From Polyangium sp. y55x31 (GTDB lineage Bacteria; Myxococcota_A; Polyangia; Polyangiales; Polyangiaceae), in the NCBI RefSeq assembly GCF_029946505.1, contig NZ_JARZHG010000004.1:496001-560000 (forward strand): 64,000 nt of DNA, given 5' to 3'. The first letter of the stretch is position 1, and each line of letters begins with the position of its first letter. The notes under the pieces are model-generated. The model was not told the DNA's origin. It saw nothing but the letters and a program-made list of their open reading frames with translations, and searched no databases. Shown here in pieces: positions 27,677 through 35,069 of the stretch. Both the position numbers and the translations under genes were made by a program.

Positions 27677-28660
27677 ATGCCCCCTTCTTCTCCCTCGCAA
27701 GGCCGCGCGCCGGGGCGGCTCGTCGATGACCTCGGGCGGCGCCGCTTCCTCTTCGTCACGGGCAAAGGAGGCGTAGGCAAGACGACGTTCTCCGCGGCCC
27801 TCGCGGTGGCGCTCGCGCGGGAGGGCAAACGGGTCCTGGTCGCCCTCTGCAACACCAAGGAGCGGCTCTCGGCGATCCTCGGGACGAAACCGATCGGCGA
27901 CGAGATCATGCCCGTCGCCGAGGGCGTGTGGGCCGTGAACATCTCGCCCGAGAAGGCGCTCACCGAGTACGGCGAGATGGTCCTCAAGGTGCGCACCGTG
28001 GCGCACGCCGTCTTCGACAACCGCTACACGAAGACCTTCTTCCGCGCGGTGCCCGGCCTCTACGAGTGGGCGATGCTCGGCAAGGCGTGGTTTCACACGA
28101 CGGAGCTGCTGCCGGATGGGCGGCCGCGCTTCGACGTGGTCCTGCTCGACGCGCCGGCCACGGGCCACGGCCTCGACATGATGCGCGTGCCCAAGGTGAT
28201 CCTCGACGTCGTGCCGCCGGGCGTCTTGCGCCGCGACGCCGAGGAGGCGTGGGCGATGTTCCAGGACCCGGCGCGGAGCGGGATCGTGGTCGTCACGCTG
28301 CCCGAGGAGATGCCGGCGCAGGAGACGATCGAGCTCGTCGATGCGATCAAAAAAGACCTCACCCTGCCCGTCCTGCGCCTCGTGGTGAACGCGGTCCTCG
28401 AGCCGCTTTTTTCGCCCGAGGAGCGCGATCGGCTCGCGCGCGAGGCGTCCTTACTGGCGATCGACGCGCCGAACCGGACGGACGGGACGCCGGAGAGCGC
28501 GCTCGTGGCGGGGGCGCGCCGGGCGGTGCGGGAGAAGGTGCAGGCCGAGAGCTTGGAGCGGATCGCGAACGAGATCGATCTGCCGCGGATCACCCTGCCG
28601 CACCTCTTCGACGAGGCCTCGACGGTGGAGGGGACGAAGATCCTCTCGAAGCTGCTCTAG
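27677..28660 (+). CDS. ArsA/Get3-like ATPase
   Basis: A 327-residue soluble ATPase of the SIMIBI class. The deviant P-loop GKGGVGKTT is at residues 29-37, with a switch-like LLDAPATGHGLDM segment downstream. It resembles the ArsA-like anion-transporting ATPases found as paralogues in myxobacteria. These are usually not arsenite pumps, and the cysteine triad of true ArsA is not evident. It could act as a targeting factor, as Get3 does, or have an unknown role. It is divergent from cysH and convergent with the Rieske beta gene, 17 bases after its own stop. Confidence 0.82.
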   Translation: MPPSSPSQGRAPGRLVDDLGRRRFLFVTGKGGVGKTTFSAALAVALAREGKRVLVALCNTKERLSAILGTKPIGDEIMPVAEGVWAVNISPEKALTEYGEMVLKVRTVAHAVFDNRYTKTFFRAVPGLYEWAMLGKAWFHTTELLPDGRPRFDVVLLDAPATGHGLDMMRVPKVILDVVPPGVLRRDAEEAWAMFQDPARSGIVVVTLPEEMPAQETIELVDAIKKDLTLPVLRLVVNAVLEPLFSPEERDRLAREASLLAIDAPNRTDGTPESALVAGARRAVREKVQAESLERIANEIDLPRITLPHLFDEASTVEGTKILSKLL

Positions 28661-28677
28661 ATCGCAATCGGCGGCCG

Positions 28678-29229
28678 TCAGAAAAACACGCTGAGGTTTT
28701 TCGACAGCAACACCCCCTGATCGAGCAGGATGTATCGGCGGGCGATGCGATAGCTCCCCGCCACGCGGCGTAACGTATCCGTCCGCTCGCCGGCCCATAA
28801 ATCGACGTCGTCGCCCGCCCGGTTGCGGTAGACGAGGAAGCTCGATTTGACCTCCACCTCGTCACTGGCGACGCGGTGGATCCGGACGTTCGTGACGAGG
28901 TGGCGTGTACGGGAACATGGATTCTCGCACCAATGCTTGGCGCTCTCGCGCTGCCGCACCTTGAGCTCGAGCGCCCAGCGGTCGTCATCGGCGAGCGCCG
29001 TCCCTTCCTCGCCCGAAGTCTCGCCCTGCATCTGGTGTTGCATGCGGTTTTGCCGTGTCGGAATCCAGTACCTCGTGTCCTCGGTGAAGAGCGCGAGCCA
29101 ATCGCTGTAACGGCGCTCATCGAGGAGCGACGCCTCCGCATAGTAAAAATCTTCGATCTCCGCCCGGAGGAGGAGCCGCGCCAGGGCGGCGTCGCGGCCG
29201 TCCTCTTTGGGTATCGCGCGGGTGGTCAT
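28678..29229 (-). CDS. Ring-hydroxylating dioxygenase beta subunit
   Basis: A 183-residue NTF2-like subunit of an aromatic ring-hydroxylating dioxygenase. Typical features are the N-terminal helix EIEDFYYAEASLLDERRYSDWLALFTED, then RYWIPTRQNRM and the C-terminal YRIARRYILLDQGVLLSKNLSVFF. It has no catalytic metal; it stabilises the alpha3beta3 complex. Its ATG overlaps the stop of the alpha subunit gene (ATGA), as expected for a co-translated complex. The long acidic loop EGTALADDDRWALELK looks specific to this protein. Confidence 0.9.
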   Translation of the reverse strand: MTTRAIPKEDGRDAALARLLLRAEIEDFYYAEASLLDERRYSDWLALFTEDTRYWIPTRQNRMQHQMQGETSGEEGTALADDDRWALELKVRQRESAKHWCENPCSRTRHLVTNVRIHRVASDEVEVKSSFLVYRNRAGDDVDLWAGERTDTLRRVAGSYRIARRYILLDQGVLLSKNLSVFF

Positions 29230-30590
29230 TGGGGCACCTCCTCGCCGGCGGAGCGGCCGCTACACGCAACGCCGGAGCCGGTGATACGGAGCTCGCTCTC
29301 GGGCACGTGCGGCCATGACTCGGATGTGAGGAACTCCTTCCACCTGCGGTAGAAGCCGAGCTGCGGGACATCACCGGTCATCGTGTCGTGAATCGTGCCG
29401 GGATGGACCGGATCCGCGCGGCCGCGGCCGAGTCCCATCTGATAATTGAGCCTGGCGCGACGGTTGAGCCGGCCCGCGGCGAGGACTCGACCTATTTCGG
29501 CCCAGTTCTCGGCGTCATCCTGCTCGGCGAGCCCGGTGGGATTGAACATGAGCTGCGCCGATCGCTTGACCGACTGCTTCACCTCCGGAGGCGCGCTCCG
29601 CTCGACGAAGGGCCACGACCACGCCTCGAACGTGTTGGGCCCACGCGGATGCCACATCCGAAGGAAAGGCGCGGCGATGATGTACGAGAAATTCGGGAAC
29701 ACCGTGTGGACCTGGTTCAGGTTCACCCGCTCCCGCCCGAGGTGCGCAATGGCACGCTGGAGTTCGTCCTGGAAATACTCCGTCAATCTGGGGTCGTTGG
29801 AGAAGATCGAGCGGGGGCTCGGCTCCCCCGCCGTGAACAGCGCGCCGTGACCGAGCCGGGAGCTGAACTGGCGACCGAAATCCGACCTCTTCGTCGCCTC
29901 CATCTGCTCACTGAGCCACGGGAAACCCGCGAACATCGAGTTGTGCGTCGTGGCGAGATGATAGGTATCGCCCGCGAACTGCTCGGCCGCGAACTTCCAG
30001 TTGCCTTGAAACACCCATTTGATCGGAGGGCCGAGCACCTCGATGCCGCCCGGGGTCCGATCGACCAGACCGTCGAGGTACCACGCCATGTCGCCGAGGT
30101 ACTCGCGCAGCGAGGGCGCGTCCGGGTCGAAGCAGCCGAAGAAGAGCCCCTTGTAGCTCTCGATCCTGGGGACGGGGATGAGGCCCCACTTGGACTTGTC
30201 GAGCTCGCCGCGATAGCCCTCCTTGTACCGCGGCACCCCGACGAGGTCGCCGGCGAGGTTGAAGCTCCATCCGTGATAGCTGCACATGAAGGTGTGCGTA
30301 TTGCCGCTGTCCGCGCGGCAAACGGGCATCCCTCTGTGCCGACAGAAGTTCAGGAAAGCCTTGATCGATCCGTTTTTCTGTCGAGCGACCACCACCGGGT
30401 CCGTCCCCATGTACGTGGTCATGTAATCGCCCACGTGGGGCAACATGGTATCGTGCGCGAGGAACAGCCAGCAGCGAGGAAAAAGTCGTTCGAGCTCGCG
30501 CTCGAAGATGTCGTCGTCGATGAAGATGCGGGGGCTGATCTCCCCCGCATCCACGTCGACCAATTCATCGATGTCGCTCTTCTCCATCAT
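29226..30590 (-). CDS. Rieske aromatic ring-hydroxylating dioxygenase alpha subunit
   Basis: A 454-residue catalytic subunit. Rieske [2Fe-2S] ligands are Cys83, His85, Cys103 and His106 (CRHRG...CSYHGW). Mononuclear iron ligands include His211 and His216, next to bridging Asp208 (GDTYHLATTH), with the third carboxylate further downstream. It inserts O2 into an aromatic or other unsaturated ring, fed by ferredoxin and a reductase that are not encoded nearby. Tandem ATGs at 30590 and 30587 both follow GAGGAG. It forms a two-gene operon with the beta subunit. The substrate cannot be told from sequence. Confidence 0.92.
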   Translation of the reverse strand: MMEKSDIDELVDVDAGEISPRIFIDDDIFERELERLFPRCWLFLAHDTMLPHVGDYMTTYMGTDPVVVARQKNGSIKAFLNFCRHRGMPVCRADSGNTHTFMCSYHGWSFNLAGDLVGVPRYKEGYRGELDKSKWGLIPVPRIESYKGLFFGCFDPDAPSLREYLGDMAWYLDGLVDRTPGGIEVLGPPIKWVFQGNWKFAAEQFAGDTYHLATTHNSMFAGFPWLSEQMEATKRSDFGRQFSSRLGHGALFTAGEPSPRSIFSNDPRLTEYFQDELQRAIAHLGRERVNLNQVHTVFPNFSYIIAAPFLRMWHPRGPNTFEAWSWPFVERSAPPEVKQSVKRSAQLMFNPTGLAEQDDAENWAEIGRVLAAGRLNRRARLNYQMGLGRGRADPVHPGTIHDTMTGDVPQLGFYRRWKEFLTSESWPHVPESELRITGSGVACSGRSAGEEVPQ

Positions 30591-30736
30591 CTCCTCGTGG
30601 TGGTTCTCGGGGCCGCGATATCAAACGGAAAAACCGCGTCGACATCGCGTGCCCGTCCGAAACCCTCATCGAGGTAGCATGACCTTTTTCTACGTTGTGG
30701 GATCAATCAGCGCGGCAAGCAAAGTTCCGGCGCCGC

Positions 30737-31834
30737 TCACCCTTTCCATTCGACGCGCCGGCCCGTCGCCGAGGACGCCGCGACCGCGTCGAGCAGGCGG
30801 TAGAGCTTCCAGGCATCCCGAAATGTCGGGACGACCTCGGTTTCTTCTGCGAGATCCTTCGCGATGGCCGCATAAAGGTGCGCCGTATGATGGGCGTCTT
30901 CGTTCAGATTCGCCTGGGCGGGCGATCGATATCGCTCGGGGATCGGCAGCGACTCGAGCGGCTGGCCGTCGCCGCGGGCGCCGGAGAGCGTGAAATCCTG
31001 GGACAAACGTAGGTCGCCTTCGGTGCCGGTGAAGGTCGCCCAGATTTCCCCGCCATTGCGCTTGCCAGCTTCGATGTGTGCGGACAGGACCGCGCCGCTC
31101 TGCAGCGTCCCGCTGATGAGCACCTGGTGCGGCACGCTGATGGGGACGGTCTCGCCCGTCTCGAGGATCGTCCCCTGATCGAACTGGCGCGCGACCACCG
31201 CGGAGAGGCTCTCGAAGTCGCCCACCGCGGCGAGCACCGTATCGAGGTAATGCGCGGTGAGGATCGACAGCGCGTTCGCGCCGTTCTTCACGTCGGTCGT
31301 ATAGGCGAGGGCTTCGGGGATCCGCGGGCCGAGGTACGCCACCGAAACGCGGAGCGTGACGGAGCGGAGCTTGCCGATGTACCCCTCGGCCAGCAGATCG
31401 CGCAGGTACCGCGCGCCCGGGGCGAAGCGCCGTTGCACGCCGCTGAACGTACGAACGCCGGCGGACTCGGCGAGCCGCGCGAGTTCGGCGGTCTCGTCCA
31501 GGGAGACGCCGAGCGGCCATTCGCAGAAGACGTGTTTCTTCGCGGCAATGGCGGCGCGTACGAGCCCCGCGTGCAAGGGCGCGCGGACGGAGACGACGAC
31601 GAGGTCCACCTCCGGGTGCTCGATCAGGGGTTCGGCGCGATCGAACGCATGGGGCACCCCGAAGCGGCGCGCGGTCTCTTCCGCGCTCGCTTGCCGGGTG
31701 GTGCTCACCGCGGTGACCTCGTACGCGGGCAATGCTTTGAGCGCGGGCAGGTGCGCGTGGGACGCCCAGCCCCGGTCCGGGTTCGCACCGACGATACCCA
31801 CACGAATCTTGTTCGACGTCGCCGACTTGCTCAT
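30737..31834 (-). CDS. Gfo/Idh/MocA family oxidoreductase
   Basis: A 365-residue NAD(P)-dependent dehydrogenase. An N-terminal Rossmann fold (VGIVGANPDRGWASHAHLPAL) leads to a conserved KHVFCEWPLGVS segment (the EKP-equivalent loop, here CEWP) and a C-terminal GFO_IDH_MocA domain with GGEIWATFTGTEGDL. Typical substrates are sugars, inositol or their derivatives. An AraC-type regulator is divergent across 164 bases and is the obvious candidate controller. The dioxygenase genes lie in the same direction downstream, but the ~145-base gap makes shared transcription uncertain. Start ATG 31834. Confidence 0.88.
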   Translation of the reverse strand: MSKSATSNKIRVGIVGANPDRGWASHAHLPALKALPAYEVTAVSTTRQASAEETARRFGVPHAFDRAEPLIEHPEVDLVVVSVRAPLHAGLVRAAIAAKKHVFCEWPLGVSLDETAELARLAESAGVRTFSGVQRRFAPGARYLRDLLAEGYIGKLRSVTLRVSVAYLGPRIPEALAYTTDVKNGANALSILTAHYLDTVLAAVGDFESLSAVVARQFDQGTILETGETVPISVPHQVLISGTLQSGAVLSAHIEAGKRNGGEIWATFTGTEGDLRLSQDFTLSGARGDGQPLESLPIPERYRSPAQANLNEDAHHTAHLYAAIAKDLAEETEVVPTFRDAWKLYRLLDAVAASSATGRRVEWKG

Positions 31835-31998
31835 GACCTCTCCATCCCTTCTTTCGGGCGCACCCGTGCCCGGGGACCGAGCGCTCGTCCGCCCCCTCGC
31901 GCATCGAATGGCCTGGAAGGGACCGTAATCCGGAAGCCGCAGACGATCATTGGCATCCCGTCCGTTTTTGTGGTTCGATCGTCCGCCACGGAGAGACG

Positions 31999-32946
31999 AT
32001 GGACGTACTCGCGGACGTGCTGCGCGGGCTTCACCTGCGGACCAAGGTGTATGGACGGCTGGAGATGCGGGCGCCGTGGGGCATGCGCGTCGAAAAGCCC
32101 GGACACTCCTTGTTTTATGCGGTCTCGCGCGGGAGCTGCCTGCTCGAGGTCGACGGCGCGTGTATCCCGCTCTCGGGAGGGGATTTCGTGTTTCTTCTCG
32201 GCGGAAGCTCCCACGTCCTCCGGGACGGCCCGGGGACGCGGCCCATGCCGGTCGCCGAGATCTATGCGATACGCGGCGGGCGTTGTGGCGGGCTCGTGCA
32301 CCATGGCGGCACGGGCGCGCCGACCACGCTCGTCTCCGGCTGCTTCCTCTTCGAAGGCACGTCGCTCGACCCGCTGATCGCGAGCCTGCCGCCGCTGATT
32401 CACGTGAAGGGCGACGGGGGCGTCGCCGCGCGGTGGCTCGAATCCACGTTGCAGTTCGTGGCCTCGGAGATGGAAGCGGAACAACCCGGCTACGAGACGG
32501 TGGCGAGCCGGCTCTCGGAGGTCTTGTTCGTCCAGGCCCTGCGGACCCACGTGGCGTCGCTGCCCGTCGAACAAGCGAGCTGGCTGCGCGCCCTGACCGA
32601 CGCGCAGATCGGCGTCGTGCTGCAACGCCTGCACGAAAACCCCGAGAAACCCTGGACGGTGGAGAGCCTCGCGCATCTCGCGAGCATGTCGCGCTCGGTG
32701 TTCGCGGCGCGCTTCAAGGCCGTCGTCGGCGAGGGACCGCTGACCTACCTGACGCGCTGGCGCATGCACAGGGCCGCGCAGCTCATGGCGGGCGGCGACT
32801 CCACGAGCGCCATCGCGCAGGCCGTCGGCTACGACACCGACAGCGCCTTCGTGAAGGCCTTCAAGCGGCACCTCGGCGAGACCCCGGGCGCCTTCCGGCG
32901 TCGGCTCAAGGAGCGCGAAGGGGACGCCGCGGTGGTCACGAGGTGA
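31999..32946 (+). CDS. AraC-family transcriptional regulator (cupin_6 type)
   Basis: A 315-residue regulator. The N-terminal cupin-like sensing domain (FYAVSRGSCLLEVDG, GDFVFLLGGSSHVLRDG) is followed by a helical linker (about 130-210) and a C-terminal AraC DNA-binding domain with two helix-turn-helix units (WTVESLAHLASMSRSVFAARFKA and STSAIAQAVGYDTDSAFVKAFKR). It corresponds to the AraC_binding/cupin_6 group, often acting on an adjacent oxidoreductase gene. A ribosome site, GGAGAG, lies 3 bases before ATG 31999. It is divergent from the Gfo/Idh/MocA gene, so it probably controls that gene and perhaps the dioxygenase pair. Confidence 0.9.
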   Translation: MDVLADVLRGLHLRTKVYGRLEMRAPWGMRVEKPGHSLFYAVSRGSCLLEVDGACIPLSGGDFVFLLGGSSHVLRDGPGTRPMPVAEIYAIRGGRCGGLVHHGGTGAPTTLVSGCFLFEGTSLDPLIASLPPLIHVKGDGGVAARWLESTLQFVASEMEAEQPGYETVASRLSEVLFVQALRTHVASLPVEQASWLRALTDAQIGVVLQRLHENPEKPWTVESLAHLASMSRSVFAARFKAVVGEGPLTYLTRWRMHRAAQLMAGGDSTSAIAQAVGYDTDSAFVKAFKRHLGETPGAFRRRLKEREGDAAVVTR

Positions 32947-32970
32947 CGGTCTCGCCGGAGGAACATCCCC

Positions 32971-33498
32971 TCACGGCGCGCAGGTCTTGTTGCCGCCCGC
33001 GCCGGCGCAGTTGTTGCTGACGCAATCGGAGCCCTGGGCGCACGGCTGCCCGTTCTTGAGCTTGCAAGCGCCCGCGCCGTTGCAGGCGCTCGTGATCGTG
33101 CAGGTCCCCGGATCTTCCTCCTGCGCGGGCAGGAGCGAGCAAGCGCCGATGCTGCTCGGCCGCGCGCACGACACGCAGGCCACGTCGCAGGCCACGTCGC
33201 AGCACACGCCGTCGGCGCAAAAACCGCTCAGGCAGTCGGCCGCTTCGGTGCACGGATGGCCGTTTTCGTAACCACCGGCGCCGCTGCCGGTCGACGACGA
33301 CGCGGTGACCGCCCCGCTCTCGTCGCCGCCGGTGCCCCCGGCGCCGCCGCCGCCCGGCACACCGTCGAGGCCGCCCGTGCCACCGACACCCCCCGTGCCA
33401 CCCTGGCCTCCGTCGCCCGTCGAGAGCGAGAGACACCCGGCGACCGGGGTCAGGACCAGCACGGCCACGCCTCTCCACCACCTCCACGCGTCGCGCAT
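32971..33498 (-). CDS. Cys-rich Gly-tract lipoprotein
   Basis: A 175-residue lipoprotein (VLVLTPVAGCLS; lipidated Cys near residue 22), followed by a long Gly/Thr-rich tract (GGTGGVGGTGG) and a C-terminal Cys-rich part: HPCTEAADCLSGFCADGVCC, CDVACVSCARP and QPCAQGSDCVSNNC. Its repeats look like the ~45-residue units in the surface protein at 898-2532, so the two may share a domain family. Surface-exposed; role unknown. A divergent upstream region carries a minus-strand intrinsic terminator before its start, which suggests leader attenuation. Confidence 0.72.
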   Translation of the reverse strand: MRDAWRWWRGVAVLVLTPVAGCLSLSTGDGGQGGTGGVGGTGGLDGVPGGGGAGGTGGDESGAVTASSSTGSGAGGYENGHPCTEAADCLSGFCADGVCCDVACDVACVSCARPSSIGACSLLPAQEEDPGTCTITSACNGAGACKLKNGQPCAQGSDCVSNNCAGAGGNKTCAP

Positions 33499-33573
33499 CG
33501 GCTCCTCCGTCTCCGGAGCCGAACATAGCGCGATGCGACAGAGCGAGGCCCTCGCGGAGCAACGATGCCGCGA

Positions 33574-33629
33574 GACAAAAAAAGAGAGCGCCTACTCAAC
33601 GGCGGGGGGGGGGACCGGAGCAGGCGCTC
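33574..33629 (-). terminator. Minus-strand terminator in a divergent spacer
   Basis: On the minus strand, GAGCGCCTGCTC (33629-33618) pairs with GAGTAGGCGCTC (33597-33586), 12 pairs including one G-U wobble. The 20-base loop is C-rich on this strand. The stem is followed by TCTTTTTTTG (33585-33576). The wobble fits only the minus-strand RNA; the plus RNA would have an A-C mismatch. No annotated minus-strand gene lies upstream, so it ends a leader or short RNA before the lipoprotein gene at 33498. Confidence 0.85.
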
Positions 33630-33639
33630 TGCCCGTAGA

Positions 33640-33746
33640 TAGAGCAACCTATGGGCCAACCCCATGGTGACGAATTTTCGTCGCCTTGCACGTGCTCGCC
33701 CGGGTGATCGTTTCAGATGTGAAAGGCATGAGGATTGCAGCCTTTC
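33640..33746 (-). ncRNA. Candidate structured leader or small RNA
   Basis: Three inverted repeats lie just upstream (minus-strand sense) of the terminator: GAAAGGC/GCCTTTC with a 12-base loop (33721-33746), GACGAA-TT-TTCGTC (33669-33682), and ATGGG-CCAAC-CCCAT (33651-33665). A short minus-strand frame begins MPFTSETIT near 33732 but has a weak ribosome site. Together with the terminator this looks like a structured RNA of about 150-200 bases, either an attenuator of the lipoprotein gene or an sRNA. The inverted repeats could instead be operators for the divergent plus-strand gene. No promoter was identified. Confidence 0.35.
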
Positions 33747-33839
33747 AGGTCCGCCGTGGAGCGACGTAGGGCGTCGCACGGAGGGAAGAACCAGGCTGGC
33801 ACGGTTGACAAGAGCAGGCGAGCGCTGCCTTGTGGAGGG

Positions 33840-35060
33840 ATGCAGCACCATAGCCCCCTGCTCCTCGATGGCCGCGCGCTGCTCGATGCCGATCGCCTGC
33901 TCGCCGCCAAGCTCGCCGATCGCCGCGCGAGCTTCGAGCTCTCGTTCCGCGCCGCGCCGCCCCACACGGGCTTCCTCGTGATCTCCGGGCTGGAAAGCTC
34001 GCTCGAGCTCTTCGGTCGGCCGCTCGTCGACCCCGCCGCCGTCGCCGCCGCCCAGAGCCTCGTCGGCTTCTCCGACGCGCTCGCGCAGAGGCTCGCCCAC
34101 CTCGTGCCCGCGATCGATCTCGATGCCGTCCCCGACGGCACGATCGCCTTCCCCGGCGCGCCGATCGCCACGGTGGAAGGGCCGTTCCTCGAAGCATCGC
34201 TGCTCGCCTCGCTCCTCCGCGCAGCCGCGCGGCGCGCGACGGCCATCGCCACGCGCACGGCGCGGCTGCACCAGGCGGCCGCGGGTGATCCGGTGATCGA
34301 CGGGTCGAGCGCGCACGCGCACGGGTCCGAGGCGTCGATGCTGGTCGCGCGCGCGGCGTACGTGGGCGGGGCGAGCGCGACGACGAACGTGATCGCGGCG
34401 ATGGCGCTCGGCGTGCCCTTCCGCGCGAGCCCCGGGCTCGTGCTCGGGCCGGCGGGGCCTTCGCTGGAGACGACCACGGTCGACGGCTGGGGCGCGCTCG
34501 ACACCGACGATCTGGCCGACCTCGGCGCGGGCGACGACGAGGAGGCGATGATGATCGAGGCCAAGCGGCGCGGTCGGCGCGCAGGCGGCTGGATTGCGCG
34601 GGGGCTCGACGACGCGGAGGCGCGCGCGCTGCCGATGCGGTGCGAGCTCGTGGCGCTCGAGCAAGGCGGCGCGTGGGCCGTGCCGCCCGCGGATCTCGGC
34701 GACGAGGCGGCGCCGCGGCCGGGCCGGAAGATGGTCGTCAGGTACACGGACGGCGCGGGCAGGCTCGTCGCGGATGTCGTGCACCTGATGGCGGAGCGGA
34801 TGCGCTCGCCGCAGGATCTCGGGGCGGCGACGCTCGCGCCGCTCTCGCGTCCGCGGGTGCGGCAAGGCCGCGCGCTCGAGCGGCCGGAGGCGCCGTCGCT
34901 CGGGCGGGATCGATCGATCGCGGCGCGCGCGACCTTGCCCGAGGCCGTCACGTACCTGCGCGCGCCGGCGACGTACCGCGTGGAAGAGTCGGCGGCGGTC
35001 GTCGCGCAACGCGAGGCCGCGGCGAAGGCGCGCGCGAGGGTGCCTGTTCGGAAGGGGTGA
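33840..35060 (+). CDS. Nicotinate phosphoribosyltransferase-like protein
   Basis: A 406-residue protein resembling the NAPRTase family, which converts nicotinate and PRPP to nicotinate mononucleotide in NAD salvage. Matching regions are GFLVISGLESSLELFGRP, the alternating helices before VIDGSSAHAHGSEASMLVARAAYVGGASATTNVIAAMALGVP (family: RRAH...AARAAYIGG...SN), and LDTDDLADLGAG. The family loop that follows (GTMAHS type) is replaced by RASPGLVLGPAG, and the core is shorter than E. coli PncB, so catalytic competence is uncertain. ATG 33840 is preceded almost immediately by GGAGGG, an unusually short spacing. An upstream in-frame TTG at 33735 is the alternative. Confidence 0.7.
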   Translation: MQHHSPLLLDGRALLDADRLLAAKLADRRASFELSFRAAPPHTGFLVISGLESSLELFGRPLVDPAAVAAAQSLVGFSDALAQRLAHLVPAIDLDAVPDGTIAFPGAPIATVEGPFLEASLLASLLRAAARRATAIATRTARLHQAAAGDPVIDGSSAHAHGSEASMLVARAAYVGGASATTNVIAAMALGVPFRASPGLVLGPAGPSLETTTVDGWGALDTDDLADLGAGDDEEAMMIEAKRRGRRAGGWIARGLDDAEARALPMRCELVALEQGGAWAVPPADLGDEAAPRPGRKMVVRYTDGAGRLVADVVHLMAERMRSPQDLGAATLAPLSRPRVRQGRALERPEAPSLGRDRSIAARATLPEAVTYLRAPATYRVEESAAVVAQREAAAKARARVPVRKG

Positions 35061-35069
35061 GCGTGACCG

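Noticed and set aside
33798-33811. Sigma-54-like TGGCACG before the nicotinate phosphoribosyltransferase-like gene
   Set aside because: The -12 element at the right spacing reads ACAAG instead of TTGCW.
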